Position numbers and translations under genes: made by a program
NCBI GenBank assembly: GCA_936450465.1
Contig: OW388289.1
Span: forward strand, 67,392,420 to 67,456,419
Source: Gibbula magus
Lineage: Eukaryota > Mollusca > Gastropoda > Trochida > Trochidae
Length of the DNA stretch: 64,000 bases
Direction: 5' to 3'
Notes under the pieces: model-generated
Database searches by the model: none
What the model saw: the letters and a program-made list of their open reading frames with translations, nothing else
Told to the model about the DNA's origin: nothing
Shown here: piece by piece, positions 36,501 through 47,139 of the stretch
Layout: each line of letters opens with the position of its first letter
Numbering within the stretch: position 1 is the first letter of the stretch

Positions 36501-39500
36501 ATGTTGTTCATTTTGATAGATATTAGGGACAGGCATTCGGCCACTCTTGAAAGCATTGACTTGTAAACTGAGTTGCAAGTTATGTAGTACAATGCAGGGA
36601 CCTGGTTGATTTTGGTTTTCTACATCAAACAATACAATTCCTGATGAGCAACAGTGCCCATGGCTCTATTTTCCAATACCAAGCAATGGCACTCTTGATT
36701 ATATTTGTACAATCCATATCCATATTTAAAGAAAATGTTCATCAAATGCATCAACGAAAGGCGCTGATCGCATTTATAAAGAGCTTTTATTGTTCAAATA
36801 CATTATTTAAATGTTCAATAATATTGACAGAAATGTATGGGTTGTAAGCATGAACACACTTCAGAAAGTAATTATTTAATCATTCATAACAAATTTAAGA
36901 TGTCTATTATGTATGGATATCCAAAAAATCATTTGTTCTGTCTCACTACATGAAATAGGTTCAATACAGTCCAAGGAGGATCGAAGGAGCAGGTTTCACA
37001 GATGGTGAGACCATGGAACGTCTCTGGTCTTTCTTACGGAGATTCAAGAAGATAACTAAAGAGATGCAGAGTGACCACAGAACTGATCTTTTAGTTGATG
37101 GTTTAATGCATTTCAGCGAGAAGCTAAGAAGAAAAATGGGTAAATGGTCCTTGTATCTTACAATAAACCTCACCTTTTTTGTTACAAATAGATCCTTACC
37201 ATCTTTGAGAGGTATTGTAGAAGCTGGTATTATGAATGACAACAAGTTCTATGGATAGTCAACTTCTTTATTGCTATGAGTGCAACTTTTGGATGCAGCA
37301 CCATTATCAACCAACATCACTTACTTGAACTGAAATGAAAGCAATAAAGAAGTTGATTATCCATACAACTGTTCTCATATAGATCCATAGCATTAAAACT
37401 TTTCATTTAATATTTGAAGTCTCATTTTCAAAGACAACTTAAGAAAGCATATTTGGTCTATAACATAAGAAGGTGTTCAAATTCTTTATATCGTCAGATT
37501 GATTTAATTTCCTTTTTTTATTTTAAAGTTTTATTTATATATACTCACTATTGTTCCTTATTTTCAGTGCCATCCTTGTGTCAAAAGCTAGTGAAAGCTG
37601 TTGAAGCTGAGATAGTCTTCACTGCACAATTAGCAACCGTTGTTCCCAATTCAGGCATGTGGTTTACACTTAGTATTGACACTTTCAATTGTGATGATTC
37701 CAATAAGTGATGTTTTGTCAATTTTGAGTAGGTTGTCACTATTTTGGGTCACTAATCAGCATTTTAGATACTTTTACTTTTTTACAATCATGGTGATATC
37801 CAAAATGCAATCTTGGTGAAGGTGAATTGTTAGGTAATTATACTGTTTATGTTTGATTTTGTACCAGTATGTATCTCAACCTCCGTGTATCTTTAGCTCT
37901 CACAAGCTTTACTTTCAATAAATGAGTAGAAATTCAAACTATCTGAGACTTTGGGGCAGCTGTTGTCAAGGATTCATCTATAACTACGACTTATATGTTA
38001 CTTCTTTTTTTTATTGGTTCCCATGATTACATGTTTATACATAAGGTTATGAGGGATATAAACATGACTTATTTGTTACTTTATTATTATTAGATTCAGA
38101 AGAAATAAAGAAGTGGAAGACAAAAGAAGAGGAATTAGTGGCCAAGAAAAGGAAACACCCAACAAGAGGTATTACGTCATTGTTGTTTTTTTATGTTAAA
38201 AGTTAACTAGTAAATACTTGTGTTTGACATTGCAGTTTAATAGTTCAAATGAAAATGAAACAAAACAGAACGTTATGTGTATTTATAAACATGTGAGAAC
38301 TGATTAATTGAGACAAATAGGACAGTATGAATGTATTCACATTCAGTATCTTCTTTTGAGTGTACAAAATAAGCCTGGAAACTAGACAGTATCATCAAGT
38401 TTATTTTTGTAAATTCATATGGCACATCAACACTTCTAAAAGCTGTCTGCCTGGAAAAAAAGGTACCTGCTTCCAGTCTGATAGATGTTATTATCCCCTG
38501 CCACAAAATGAAAGATGGATATATATTTGAACTCCATCCATCCGTTCGGCCATCAGAGATAGGACAGAGGGCAGGGGAGACCATCAATACATTGATAGAG
38601 CTCAGTTGAGAATGAATGAAGCTTGAATATACAGCAGTGATGCACATGTGGAAAGTTCAAGCCAATGCGATTATTAATTTGATAGTGGCCTTCAGATAAC
38701 AGCTCAGGCTTAGAGTTTATCTTTAACCTAGTTTGGTGCTTGTCCTTTCTTTTTTTGGCCTGTGATATATCCAAAGGTAACAGTTTTTCTCCACAACTAC
38801 TATAGATATGATTATTAAATTTTATGTATGTCTTCAGGTCATACATAACTAAAATGGGAAGTAACTAGTTTTTCACCAAGTGACTTCTGATAAGTTCGTT
38901 CAGTCTTTGAACACCTAACAAATACCAACTCCATTATAAACATATATGAATTTTACGATTTTAATTTTCCAATTTGATACCATTTTAATATATATATACA
39001 TCTAAGTTCTTTTCTAAGCAGATTTTAATGAAAATGGTGGGAGATGTTGATGCCTATGTCATCAGTCTTGTTGACAATTATGCTTATCACCAAAGTATGA
39101 AGTTGGCATTCGTGAGCTTCTTGTACATATTAAAACATATTTTTTATTTTATTTAGATGACAAATGGAAAGAAGAAGATGCTTTGAAAGTGCATGAACTC
39201 TTCAACCTCAGGTAACAACCTCAATTCAAATGTAACTAATTATGTAAATATACTGTGAACATGGACAATTCAATATTCAAATCCAAAAGTACAAAAATAC
39301 ATGATTAACAAAATAATTGCCTCCAGATTGCAGTAGTCCAAACATTTTAAAATAATATATTATATTTATTTTTAATCATTCTACATGTATATGATAATCA
39401 TCATATTGTAATATTACTTGAATTCAATACTTTATTTTTTAAAGACAAGAAGAAGAGAAGCTTTCTGGTGCTGATGAGGCCAAGCGGGAACACATTTCGG

Positions 39501-42500
39501 CTGAAGTCACGAAGTAGGTGCACCACATTGATTGTTGGTTTACATTTTCTAAATAGTTAACAAATACCATACCTGACTGTGTTGAGTTTTCAAGTAGTAA
39601 TTTGAATTATTGAATGTTATGAAATTTGAAATCTTCAACTTGTTTAAGGACTGTAAAAATGATGGGAGTCCATGAGAGGAAGCAAAGGATAAAGCGATGG
39701 ACTGTTGATTCAGATGAGTACAACACCTATCTGCCCATAGCAGTCACCTCGGCCAAAGAAGAGAAGGCCAATCAGCTCCAAACCCTGGCGTACGAACACA
39801 TGTGCCTCAAGGAAGCTGTCAAGAAATATGCAGGTACAAAGAAACAGTTTCATTCATTAATGCAAACATCAGCAAGAATCAGATCATCAATACGGTGGTC
39901 TGAATTTGGATTTCTAGAATATTTTTTAATCAGCAGGCAATTCATAACAAAGGATTTTATACATATACTACTATTCAAAACTTCTTTGTGTGTCATTTTA
40001 GAAGCTTGTATGATGAGTGAGAATAAAAAACAATCATCACTCTGCTAAATCTGGCTTCCTCAATCTATCTATTATCCATCATCATCACAAACCATTAAAA
40101 TCATAAGTAAAAATAAATTATTATTATAATTCAATAAGGAAGCCGTATCTAAAAATATCACTCCACACCAAAACTTTATCGCCCAAAACCCTCTTTAATT
40201 CAAAATATATGCACAAAAACACAGAAAGGGTCATCACCAAACTACAGATAGGACACACTTAACTCAACACTCACCTACACAAAATAACAGGTGTCCACAC
40301 CAACCTGCCCACTCTGCAAACACCGGAAACAATATATACACATACTCACACAAGGCACACTCACTCTTTACGCAACTAATAACAACCACACAAAGCTCTA
40401 CTACAACAAAACATCTATCTTAGCAACATACAACAACTACTTAACCATGCAAACAAATCTACAATATTTCATTAGGCACTTACATTTTGGTCAGAATGTA
40501 AAACAAAGAAAATTCTTAAAAATTACACAACCATACATATTACTTTGTACCACATGCTTCATAATGTTGCTGCATGGAAATGTCGCACTCAAGCAATAAT
40601 GTTTACTATTCACAGAACTCTTGTACTTTTCAAAAGTCTATAACCATCTTGTGTGAGAGATAACAGGGATCAACACCTGAGAACCAGAGTGTTCTATCTC
40701 CACTTTTGGCGAAAATTGAGTTAGGGTGTTCTGGGCACTTTGGAGGGTGTATTCTATCTCCACACCAATTTTTAGAGCGATATATAGCTTAGAAGCTCAT
40801 TTTCTACTATTTTCATTTGTTCTAACTCCAGACATCTAATCAACTGTTAAGATCCAGACTGTTCTATGTACCCAAGCCAATCGCTACAGTCGCTTTGGTC
40901 ACGTGACATGGAGATAGAACAATTTGGAACTGTTGATTATCTAGGTGCTGTAATTTTAAAGTCGTCTATTTTCCTCCTATTTCATTGAAATAGTATGATA
41001 TTAATGATGAAAATAATAAACTGTTACACCATAATTGAGAATTTTGAAAAATATTTTGGATCTTTTCGATGGTTGGTCATAAAGTTATGTATGGAGATAG
41101 AACATTCATCTATTAAGTAACTTGGTTTTAATTTCTGTGCAATATATTTTATATTTAAGTGTTTTTATAATACATTCACAATATTGCAAAATTTTGTAAT
41201 TCAAACAGACTATTAAATACTTTTAAATAAACTTTTAAACTTTGTTTTAAGATCCCATTAACTAAATTTTTCAGTTAAATAATGACCTGATTTTTCCGAC
41301 GTTTTCCTTTTACCATTCATTATTTTATTGAGGGATTATTCATATAAATAATTAAGATAATGTTAACTATAACACTTTAATGTAACTTGAAAGTATTCAG
41401 ATGGATGCATTATATTCTAAATCCTCCATAAGTTTAGAAATGATAGCTTGTTTACTTAACTTCGAATTGGATACAAATTCGCATGATAAATAAACGAGTA
41501 ATTTTTAGTGTTACTTTATACATGTATATTTATACAAATACAACTATAAATATAGTTCAAAATAGAATTTAGAACTTGCAAGTTTGGTTTTTAGAATATT
41601 TCAAAAAAACATTCAAACGCTCCTTGATTTATGGTGGAGTAATGGTGACATGAAAAATATCAACTGTGTAAAAATATTTCTGAAGCATGAAGAGGATTAA
41701 ATTTGTGTTTTTCGAGGACTTTACAGCCAGGTTGGCTTATGGTGGTGACTAGTTGACACCTGACCCGTCTCCCTTCAAATCTACATTTTGCTTCTCGTAA
41801 GATACGATCAAAACTTACGAGAAACTCCAATGTTTGGCTCACCTGGCCTGAAAGATCAGAAGAGACATTAAGACCTCGACAGTCTCCCCAAAGCTGAAAT
41901 TTTAAGGAAATGGTACCAAGCTCCCAGGGGTGAAAATTAATAGATTTGGGTCTGACCCACCTCAAATATGAGCGAGACAGGCATTATTCCTGAAACCTTT
42001 GAACAACGTCTTCTCTAAAACAAATAGAATTGGAATCTGAACTTTTCAGAATAATATTCATCGCCAAATATACACTTGACAGGGGGGTCAATCCGCAAAT
42101 CTTCTTTCGCATTCTCTTCAGAAGCAGGTAAAGCTAGGAAGCGCAAAATATTAAAGCTTTGTAGGCAGGAATTCAAACAATCTAAATTTCTCTAACACTT
42201 ACAATAAAACGTTGCACCATCATGCCAAAAACCATAATCCCTAGACTCCTAAGACTGGAAAGTCAATGCATGTACTGCACTGCTTAATTAGGACAGCCTT
42301 CGCTGCTGATCAAGTGACCACCCCCTGAGAGTAGGGGCGAGAGGGAATGTTAGGTGCGGATTGGCGATTTAACTTTTTAGCTCCTTAAGGCTGACAGGCC
42401 AGATGGACTTGGGCCATCATCGTCCGGCGCCTGTAAAATATTCACATTTTTGACTTCTTCTCCATAATTGCTGCACCCAAAAGCGGTACCTAGCACCCAG

Positions 42501-44939
42501 GGGATTAAAATCTGTTCAGTAGATCCTTACAGGGCGCGGCAGGGGAGGTCAACCCTAAAACCTTAACTTAAACGACATAGATTTTATTAGATGAAGACTA
42601 AGATTTTGAAAGTTCATTACCCTACTCACAAAAATAAGTGAAAGTGAAATTGAAGGTGGTGCACCCCTTTGATGACTATGATCAAATGTCCAATGTAATA
42701 CTATTGGTCTTAATTCTATTCTATTATTTGTCAAACATACTGAATTTCATGCTTTAACACACTACATAAGTGGTGTTAAGACAACAACATCTTAAGTATA
42801 TTATTCACTGGCTGTGAAATACAATGGCCTGTTTTTGGAATCCAAGGTCTGCATATTGTGTAATTGCATTGTGTTGCCCTTGCTGAGGGGAGCGTGAGTA
42901 TTGCTTGGAGAGAGCAGTTCGTTAAAACTTATAAGGGCTGGTACAGTTACTGCGTAAAACTGGTTTTTTTGAGTGAACAGTCATGCCTTAATTTAAATTT
43001 AATGTGTTAATTATTTCCTTAGAGGTAATGAATAATGTAATTCCTGATGAGTTACAGAATCAATGGATCTATTTAGGAGATGTAAAGGAGACACAGTTGT
43101 ATTTCTTGATTTTCTTTAAAGTATAATTCTAGTCTACATCATCAAACAGAACTAATTCTGAGCTATAGAGTCCAAGGCTCTAATTTTCTCGTATCATCAT
43201 TGTTATGTTATTATTCCTAAAAAAGGGCGTATATTCCTATGATATTTGAGCTTCCAAAGGAGTCTAAATTCCATGTCTACAGCACAGATAAATAGGAAAA
43301 ACACTAAAGATTTACACCACCCCCACACCCCTACCTCCTTTATCATCATGTCCCCCTGTCATTTTAAACACAGCAGTCATTAGGTGACCCTGTATACTCA
43401 TGTTTAAGTCTAACTATGCCTTTTGTATTGGTGCTCAGCTGTGTATATTGGTGCAATGAGTAAAAACTAAGGTAGAGGGAATAACGGGTAAAATAGTTGT
43501 TTGGTTGAAGTGTTCAATGCATTTCATCACCCATGAAGCTTTTATTGTAATTAATTACTGATAGGGTAATATTCTATATCAATTTAGATAATAAATTGTT
43601 CACTTATCTGACTAAAGTATCACTACAATGAACAAATAGTAGTGTTTTTGGACATAGAACACTCTGGAACTAAAGAAAAGTCCCTTTGAGTTTAGAAAAA
43701 TGTTCCATCTCCAAACAGTTTTTGTATTTTTTGGGAATATTGTATCCTTTTTGAACCATATTTTCATATTTTCCGTCTTAGAATGATGTATTTAACATAT
43801 GTGCAAAAGTTTAAGGAATTTCATAGCATAGTAATTAAAATACGGATTCTCAAAACTTCTAGGTCGATTATCTCAGAACAAGGTTTTGTGGAGTTAGAAC
43901 AGTCTGCTTCTCAGGTGACGCCATGGTGATATTGCTCAGAATGTTCACTGCTTTACATTACCATATTTATGCAGTTTCTTTGCATTTTCATTAAATCATG
44001 TCTGTGACAAAATTGTCCTTAACCATGTGTTGTGATTGAGAGCATATTGACATTTGTATCAAATTGCTCTTGACAACTCCATCTGTGAGGTAAAGTCCTT
44101 AAGAAACATGTCAACAACATTAGGAAGAATATTAACCAAATATGTGTGACACTACATGTATTCTTTAGCAACACTAATAAACACACTTTTGAAGATGAGT
44201 ATAGTTTATTACATACAGGTATACATCCAGATGTAGCTGATTGAAAGCACATGATTGTCAGTATGTATTTCTATGTAAATCAAGTGATGATGAATATAAA
44301 AGAATGTTCGTCATATTTTCAGTTTGTGAATAATGATTATTAAATGCTCTTATCCATTATCATTTAACAGATGGACAAACAGTCGCAACCAGACTTTGCA
44401 ATCAATTGAAAAAGATCAACAAGAGGATTGGTGACAGTGTTACAAGTTACAACAACTTGCCGAGAGTGGCAACTCAATTTCCAATGGAGATTAATGCTGC
44501 TGACGCAAAAGCATTAGATTCAAACCTTTGGGTTGCAGTGAAGCACCATTCTGGCCCAACTATCAACTCGAGGATCCAGAGACAAGCTGTAGATTTGTTC
44601 TGTAGAATTAGCAGGTCTCGAGAGGAGCAGGCACTGGTGAAGGTGGAGCTGAAGCAAGTGATGAATCACCATTTGTCCTCACTGGTGTTCTTGGATCATT
44701 TCCAGGTCCAGTCTCTGCTGGCACCAACATCGCAGCATTTGCTCGGTGCCCAGGCTCTCATTAAGCAGCACATCTACACCAGAATTGGTGTGCTGCGAGA
44801 TATATTTAAAGCAGTGAGAAACATAATTGACATTTCATCAGCAGAGAGGCAAGTCGATGAACTGTCTGTATCCAATGATCACCCAATCCTCTTCTGTGAA
44901 CATTCAGATAGTGACAGTGATGACTGCAATGATGATTGA
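33311..44939 (+). CDS. KDZ-family (Kyakuja-Dileera-Zisupton) transposase gene, 13 exons
   Basis: Exons: 33311-33534, 34509-34649, 34906(start uncertain)-35056, 35265-35401, 35717-35805, 36064-36137, 36959-37139, 37568-37654, 38094-38168, 39157-39211, 39445-39513, 39649-39833, 44371-44939. They give about 680 codons. KDZ hallmarks appear in order: FCKCESEVATLVRHCFW with a P-A-N-P turn; LCPEFDDGTKCPACP; FDANFVLVRRK; FGACCRHEYP with HGER; VLYDIAF; FHCFGHQMACQ; and YSPRRIEGAGFTDGETMERL followed by WSFLRRF. The acidic residues of the RNase H-like core are retained (D in YDIAF, E in GETMERLW). The C-terminal part is a Lys/Glu-rich helical segment and a 189-codon last exon ending HSDSDSDDCNDD. No stop breaks the open exons. 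All joins agree in phase except the 34649/34906 join. The N-terminal cysteine cluster (CxC) common in this family is not seen. It may be an active element, or a domesticated host gene. Confidence 0.88.
34509..34649 (+). CDS. KDZ gene, exon with the CPEC-type zinc ligand motif
   Basis: The acceptor is ACTTGCAG and the donor is GTAAGT. The exon is phase 0-0. It encodes IIKELYRCVSGECFEMYRRY and LCPEFDDGTKCPACPTDQ. The CPxxxxxxxxCPAC cysteines are a KDZ hallmark. Confidence 0.85.
34906..35056 (+). CDS. KDZ gene, exon with the DANF motif (5' boundary uncertain)
   Basis: It encodes FSFDANFVLVRRKAVGTSVK and HFFMDQVRVDKFVENYQ. DxNFxLxRrK is the next KDZ signature. The 3' donor (GTATAA after GAAAAG, phase 0) agrees with the next exon. 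The nearest usable AG (34904-34905) has a poor pyrimidine tract and gives a phase that does not match the previous exon, so a microexon or a small lesion lies in between. Confidence 0.65.
35265..35401 (+). CDS. KDZ gene, exon with the CRHE/GER motif
   Basis: The acceptor is CTGCTTTCAG and the donor is GTTCAC. It enters in phase 0 and leaves in phase 2. It encodes ETGVFGACCRHEYPKAFFNL and KHGER, the C-R-H and G-E-R blocks that precede the first catalytic strand. Confidence 0.85.
35717..35805 (+). CDS. KDZ gene, exon with catalytic D (YDIAF)
   Basis: The acceptor is TTACATTTCAG and the donor is GTAGAT. It enters in phase 2 and leaves in phase 1. It encodes LANAVFLVNYLQETNKNMIV followed by LYDIAFTSS. 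The D of YD(I/V)xC/F is the first acidic residue of the RNase H-like core by family analogy. Confidence 0.8.
36064..36137 (+). CDS. KDZ gene, exon with FHCFGHQMACQ
   Basis: The first AG after the polypyrimidine tract would give a stop. The second, TTCAG at 36059-36063, gives phase agreement and DDSVLKDVTFGISIFHCFGH, QMACQ, the F-H-x-x-x-H-x-x-x-C-Q motif. The donor is GTAAGG, phase 0. Confidence 0.8.
36265..36450. repeat. Fragment of a dispersed repeat in a KDZ intron
   Basis: GGTCTGAAAGGCCATCTTGG, then GGGCTGTTGTCCATTGTCTG, TAAACTTTTCACATTTTTAA and ACTTCTTCTC. The same run of words recurs at 42380-42560. This layout is common for an interspersed repeat in bivalve genomes. Confidence 0.55.
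36959..37139 (+). CDS. KDZ gene, exon with the RxxEGxGxxDGExxERxWS signature
   Basis: The acceptor is ATGAAATAG and the donor is GTAAAT. It enters in phase 0 and leaves in phase 1. It encodes VQYSPRRIEGAGFTDGETME, RLWSFLRRFKKITKEM and HRTDLLVDGLMHFSEKLRRK. This is the best-conserved block of the family and holds the presumed catalytic glutamate. Confidence 0.92.
37568..37654 (+). CDS. KDZ gene, exon followed by a GC-AG intron
   Basis: The acceptor is CTTATTTTCAG. It encodes VPSLCQKLVKAVEAEIVFTA, QLATVVPNS. Only a donor reading CAG|GCATGT at 37654/37655 keeps phase with the next exon. The downstream GTGGTT option would lead to a stop two exons later. Confidence 0.7.
38094..38168 (+). CDS. KDZ gene, charged exon a
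   Basis: The acceptor is TATTATTAG and the donor is GTATTA. The exon is phase 1-1. It encodes DSEEIKKWKTKEEELVAKKR, a Lys/Glu-rich helix. Confidence 0.7.
39157..39211 (+). CDS. KDZ gene, charged exon b
   Basis: The acceptor is TTTTATTTAG and the donor is GTAACA. It enters in phase 1 and leaves in phase 2. It encodes DDKWKEEDALKVHELFNLR. Confidence 0.7.
39445..39513 (+). CDS. KDZ gene, charged exon c
   Basis: The acceptor is ATTTTTTAAAG and the donor is GTAGGT. It enters and leaves in phase 2. It encodes RQEEEKLSGADEAKREHISA, EVT. Confidence 0.7.
39649..39833 (+). CDS. KDZ gene, exon before the large last intron
   Basis: The acceptor is TTGTTTAAG and the donor is GTACAA. It enters in phase 2 and leaves in phase 1. 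It encodes MMGVHERKQRIKRWTVDSDE, then NQLQTLAYEHMCLKEAVKKY. Confidence 0.75.
40674..43917. mobile_element. 3.2-kb element with terminal inverted repeats, in the last KDZ intron
   Basis: The left end, CACCTGAGAACCAGAGTGTT then CTATCTCCAC, matches the reverse complement of the right end, CACCTGAGAAGCAGACTGTT then CTAACTCCAC, at 27 of 30 positions. Subterminal copies of TTCTATCTCC in both orientations occur at about 40692, 40751, 40909, 41093 and 43702, a feature of several cut-and-paste families. The longest internal frame is a 101-codon minus frame at 41660-41965 of no recognised family, so the element is probably non-autonomous. No clear target duplication is visible next to the repeats. A dispersed-repeat fragment is nested at 42380-42560. 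Confidence 0.7.
42380..42560. repeat. Nested dispersed-repeat fragment
   Basis: AGCTCCTTAAGGCTGACAGG, then GGGCCATCATCGTCCGGCGC, CTGTAAAATATTCACATTTT, TGACTTCTTCTCC. This is the same family as 36265-36450. Confidence 0.55.
44371..44939 (+). CDS. KDZ gene, terminal exon (189 codons)
   Basis: The acceptor is CATTTAACAG. Enters in phase 1 and runs to TGA at 44937-44939. It encodes DGQTVATRLCNQLKKINKRI, SDSVTSYNN-like text, LPRVATQFPMEINAADAKAL and an acidic Ser/Asp tail. This C-terminal region is usual downstream of the KDZ catalytic core and is fully open. Confidence 0.85.
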
Positions 44940-45011
44940 TGATTTCAGAAATCCATCTTGCGTTTTACATTATAATTATGTATTCTACATTACAATAATG
45001 TTCAGAAACAA

Positions 45012-45017
45012 AATAAA
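45012..45017 (+). terminator. Polyadenylation signal of the KDZ gene
   Basis: AATAAA 73 bases after the stop codon at 44939, in the expected orientation. A GT/T-rich stretch follows. Confidence 0.6.
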
Positions 45018-46300
45018 TTGGTTCACAAGAGACTAATATCTGACTTTTTTAAATAATCTACAATTATAGACTGCTGATATAGTCAAAACCTATTTTTATG
45101 GACAAAGTTTTCTCGGGTCCATAAAAACAAGTATTGACCAAATTCACCAGGCCATAATTGTTCTATTGTGTAATCAATACAAAAACAGAAGGAAAACAAT
45201 GAAATACAGTCAAAAATGCCATTTGGTTTGAACAGCTATTGTCTGTCAACCAATCACATCTCTGAAAAATTATGCCTACATAATAAAGCTTTTCATTATT
45301 ATATGAATTATAATAATCATATATTTTGCACGGATGCATCCTATTTTCATGTTATTACCTAAGAATAAACTGGGGTTTTTTTTCATCAAAATACACAACT
45401 CTTGTATTCACATATATTTTTCACTGCTCATTCACATTTTTTTCTGTTTACACTTTCATGTTTTTCATCACATTGCACTGTTATAATTATTTGTTAATAT
45501 ATTGTGTGATGTTCATATCATCATATAGCTTATGATCCATTTCCTTAACCTTCATATTTTAGTTAAATTTAATAATCTTTATCTAAATATTGCACTTTAA
45601 AACTGTTTGATTTAACTTAAGTTGGGTAACATAAATTTGAGCATTCTCTATAACATTCTACCTTATGACTGTATTAGATGTTGTTTGAACAAGTTCCTAC
45701 TGGACTGACATTTGTATTGCCCTTTGTTTGATCATGTGATTTTTACCTTACATCTTTAGGTAGGAGGTGATGATAACTTCAGGGACTTAAAGGTACCCAT
45801 TTGGATGGGTGCATGGCATGCACTCACTTTGTTTTCCAAAATGTCAGCATGTATTTACTTATCATATTATCTATTTTTTTATACAAGTAATTATCACATC
45901 CATAATGCCACTTTAATCAAATGTAAACTGTAAACTATGTTTCATACATTTATTCATTCGCCTGGCCACCCAGTGGAAAAGTGGATTGTATCTAATTTTC
46001 CATTGTTCATTGATACCCATTTGATGTACAGATATGACTTGAACCCATCATCATTAAATCTATATTCTCTTAATACACTATCATCAAAGAACTTCTTGTG
46101 TTTTGTCATCTTTGAGTTGAGCTAGCACACTTCCACATTTCTTAGTTCAATTGGTGATTTACCTGTTTTGGTTTCATTTATGAAATGAAGATAATACATA
46201 ACACAAATATTTTGGTAAGCTATGCCCCAGTTCGATTTCAAATATATTGACCAAATTAATACAGTCAAATCATTAATAAATACCTCTCAACATTAACAAA
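45018..46300. other. Intergenic spacer
   Basis: AT-rich, no gene recognised. A short inverted repeat, TTTTTATGGAC and GTCCATAAAAA, at about 45091-45127 could form a hairpin. Short plus-strand open frames here are T-rich noise. Confidence 0.5.
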
Positions 46301-46303
46301 ATA

Positions 46304-46762
46304 ATGTTATTATCCCCCGCCGCGCGTTTAGCGCGAAGCGGGGGATATAGTATTAGGCTGCGTACGTCCGTACGAAATGGAATAACTCAAATACTATTCT
46401 CTGGATTCTTTTCATATTTTGCATATGGGTTCATCATGGGAAGAGTAATGTTCCTACAGAGGTTTGTGACCTTGACCTTCATTTCCAGGTCACGATGAGA
46501 CTTTGTCATTTTACCCTTGTCAGCGGGACATTACAAGAACCATTCGCTGGATTCTCTTTATATTTTACACATAGCTTATCCAAGGAAAGACAAAGCGCTG
46601 ATTAGATTTTGGTGACCTTGACATTTATCTCAAGGTCACAGTGGAGCTTTACTTTTCCGACATGTTTGACAGTCGATTTTGCTTATTTTGAAATTATTTT
46701 TCAATTTTGAAGTATTAATTTGCGGCGGGGGATCATGTCACCTAAGTGACAACCACTTGTTT
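46304..46762. mobile_element. Dispersed repeat with GC-rich hairpin end
   Basis: The left end carries ATCCCCCGC then a CG-rich loop and GCGGGGGAT, a perfect 9-bp stem. The right end reads GCGGCGGGGGATCATGTCAC, CTAAGTGACAACCACTTGTT. The body contains two ACCTTGACCTTCATTTCCAG / GACCTTGACATTTATCTCAA sub-repeats. A truncated inverted copy of the right end lies at 53888-53960. This is a widespread bivalve repeat type. Its class is not determined. Confidence 0.7.
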
Positions 46763-47139
46763 TTTTAAAATTCATTTTTGTTTGGTTGCCAAAATTTAAT
46801 AAAGTTATTGAATACTAGCAGAAATGTAAGTCAAATAATTATATTCTCATAGGTGGCAAAGCCGCTGGTGATATTAAGTAACTTTCCACAAGATTATATA
46901 AACATAGAATACACATTGAGAATACTAAACGACCTTCCATTTAGTACCACTTCTATTTAACAAGTTTTCGTGATTTGATAGGTGAAATTGAAACCAAACC
47001 ATTCACGAGTTCAATAAAAAAAAATAGTATTCTTTGAAAGGAAGTTCATTTTTCAGTTGTGCATTACTTATGTGCTGAAACTACGGCAATCGACACCACA
47101 GAACATTACACAGCAGTGCATATAAACAATGAACTAATA

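Noticed and set aside
36312..36847. Plus-strand frames of 84 and 67 codons in a KDZ intron
   Set aside because: They lie in dispersed-repeat or AT-rich intron sequence, with no fit to KDZ reading phase.
38273..38846. Minus-strand frames of 124 and 97 codons
   Set aside because: Antisense within a KDZ intron, no recognised motif, mutually overlapping in different frames.
41660..41965. 101-codon minus frame inside the 3.2-kb element
   Set aside because: No recognised family and no neighbouring coding exon. Kept only as a remark on the element.
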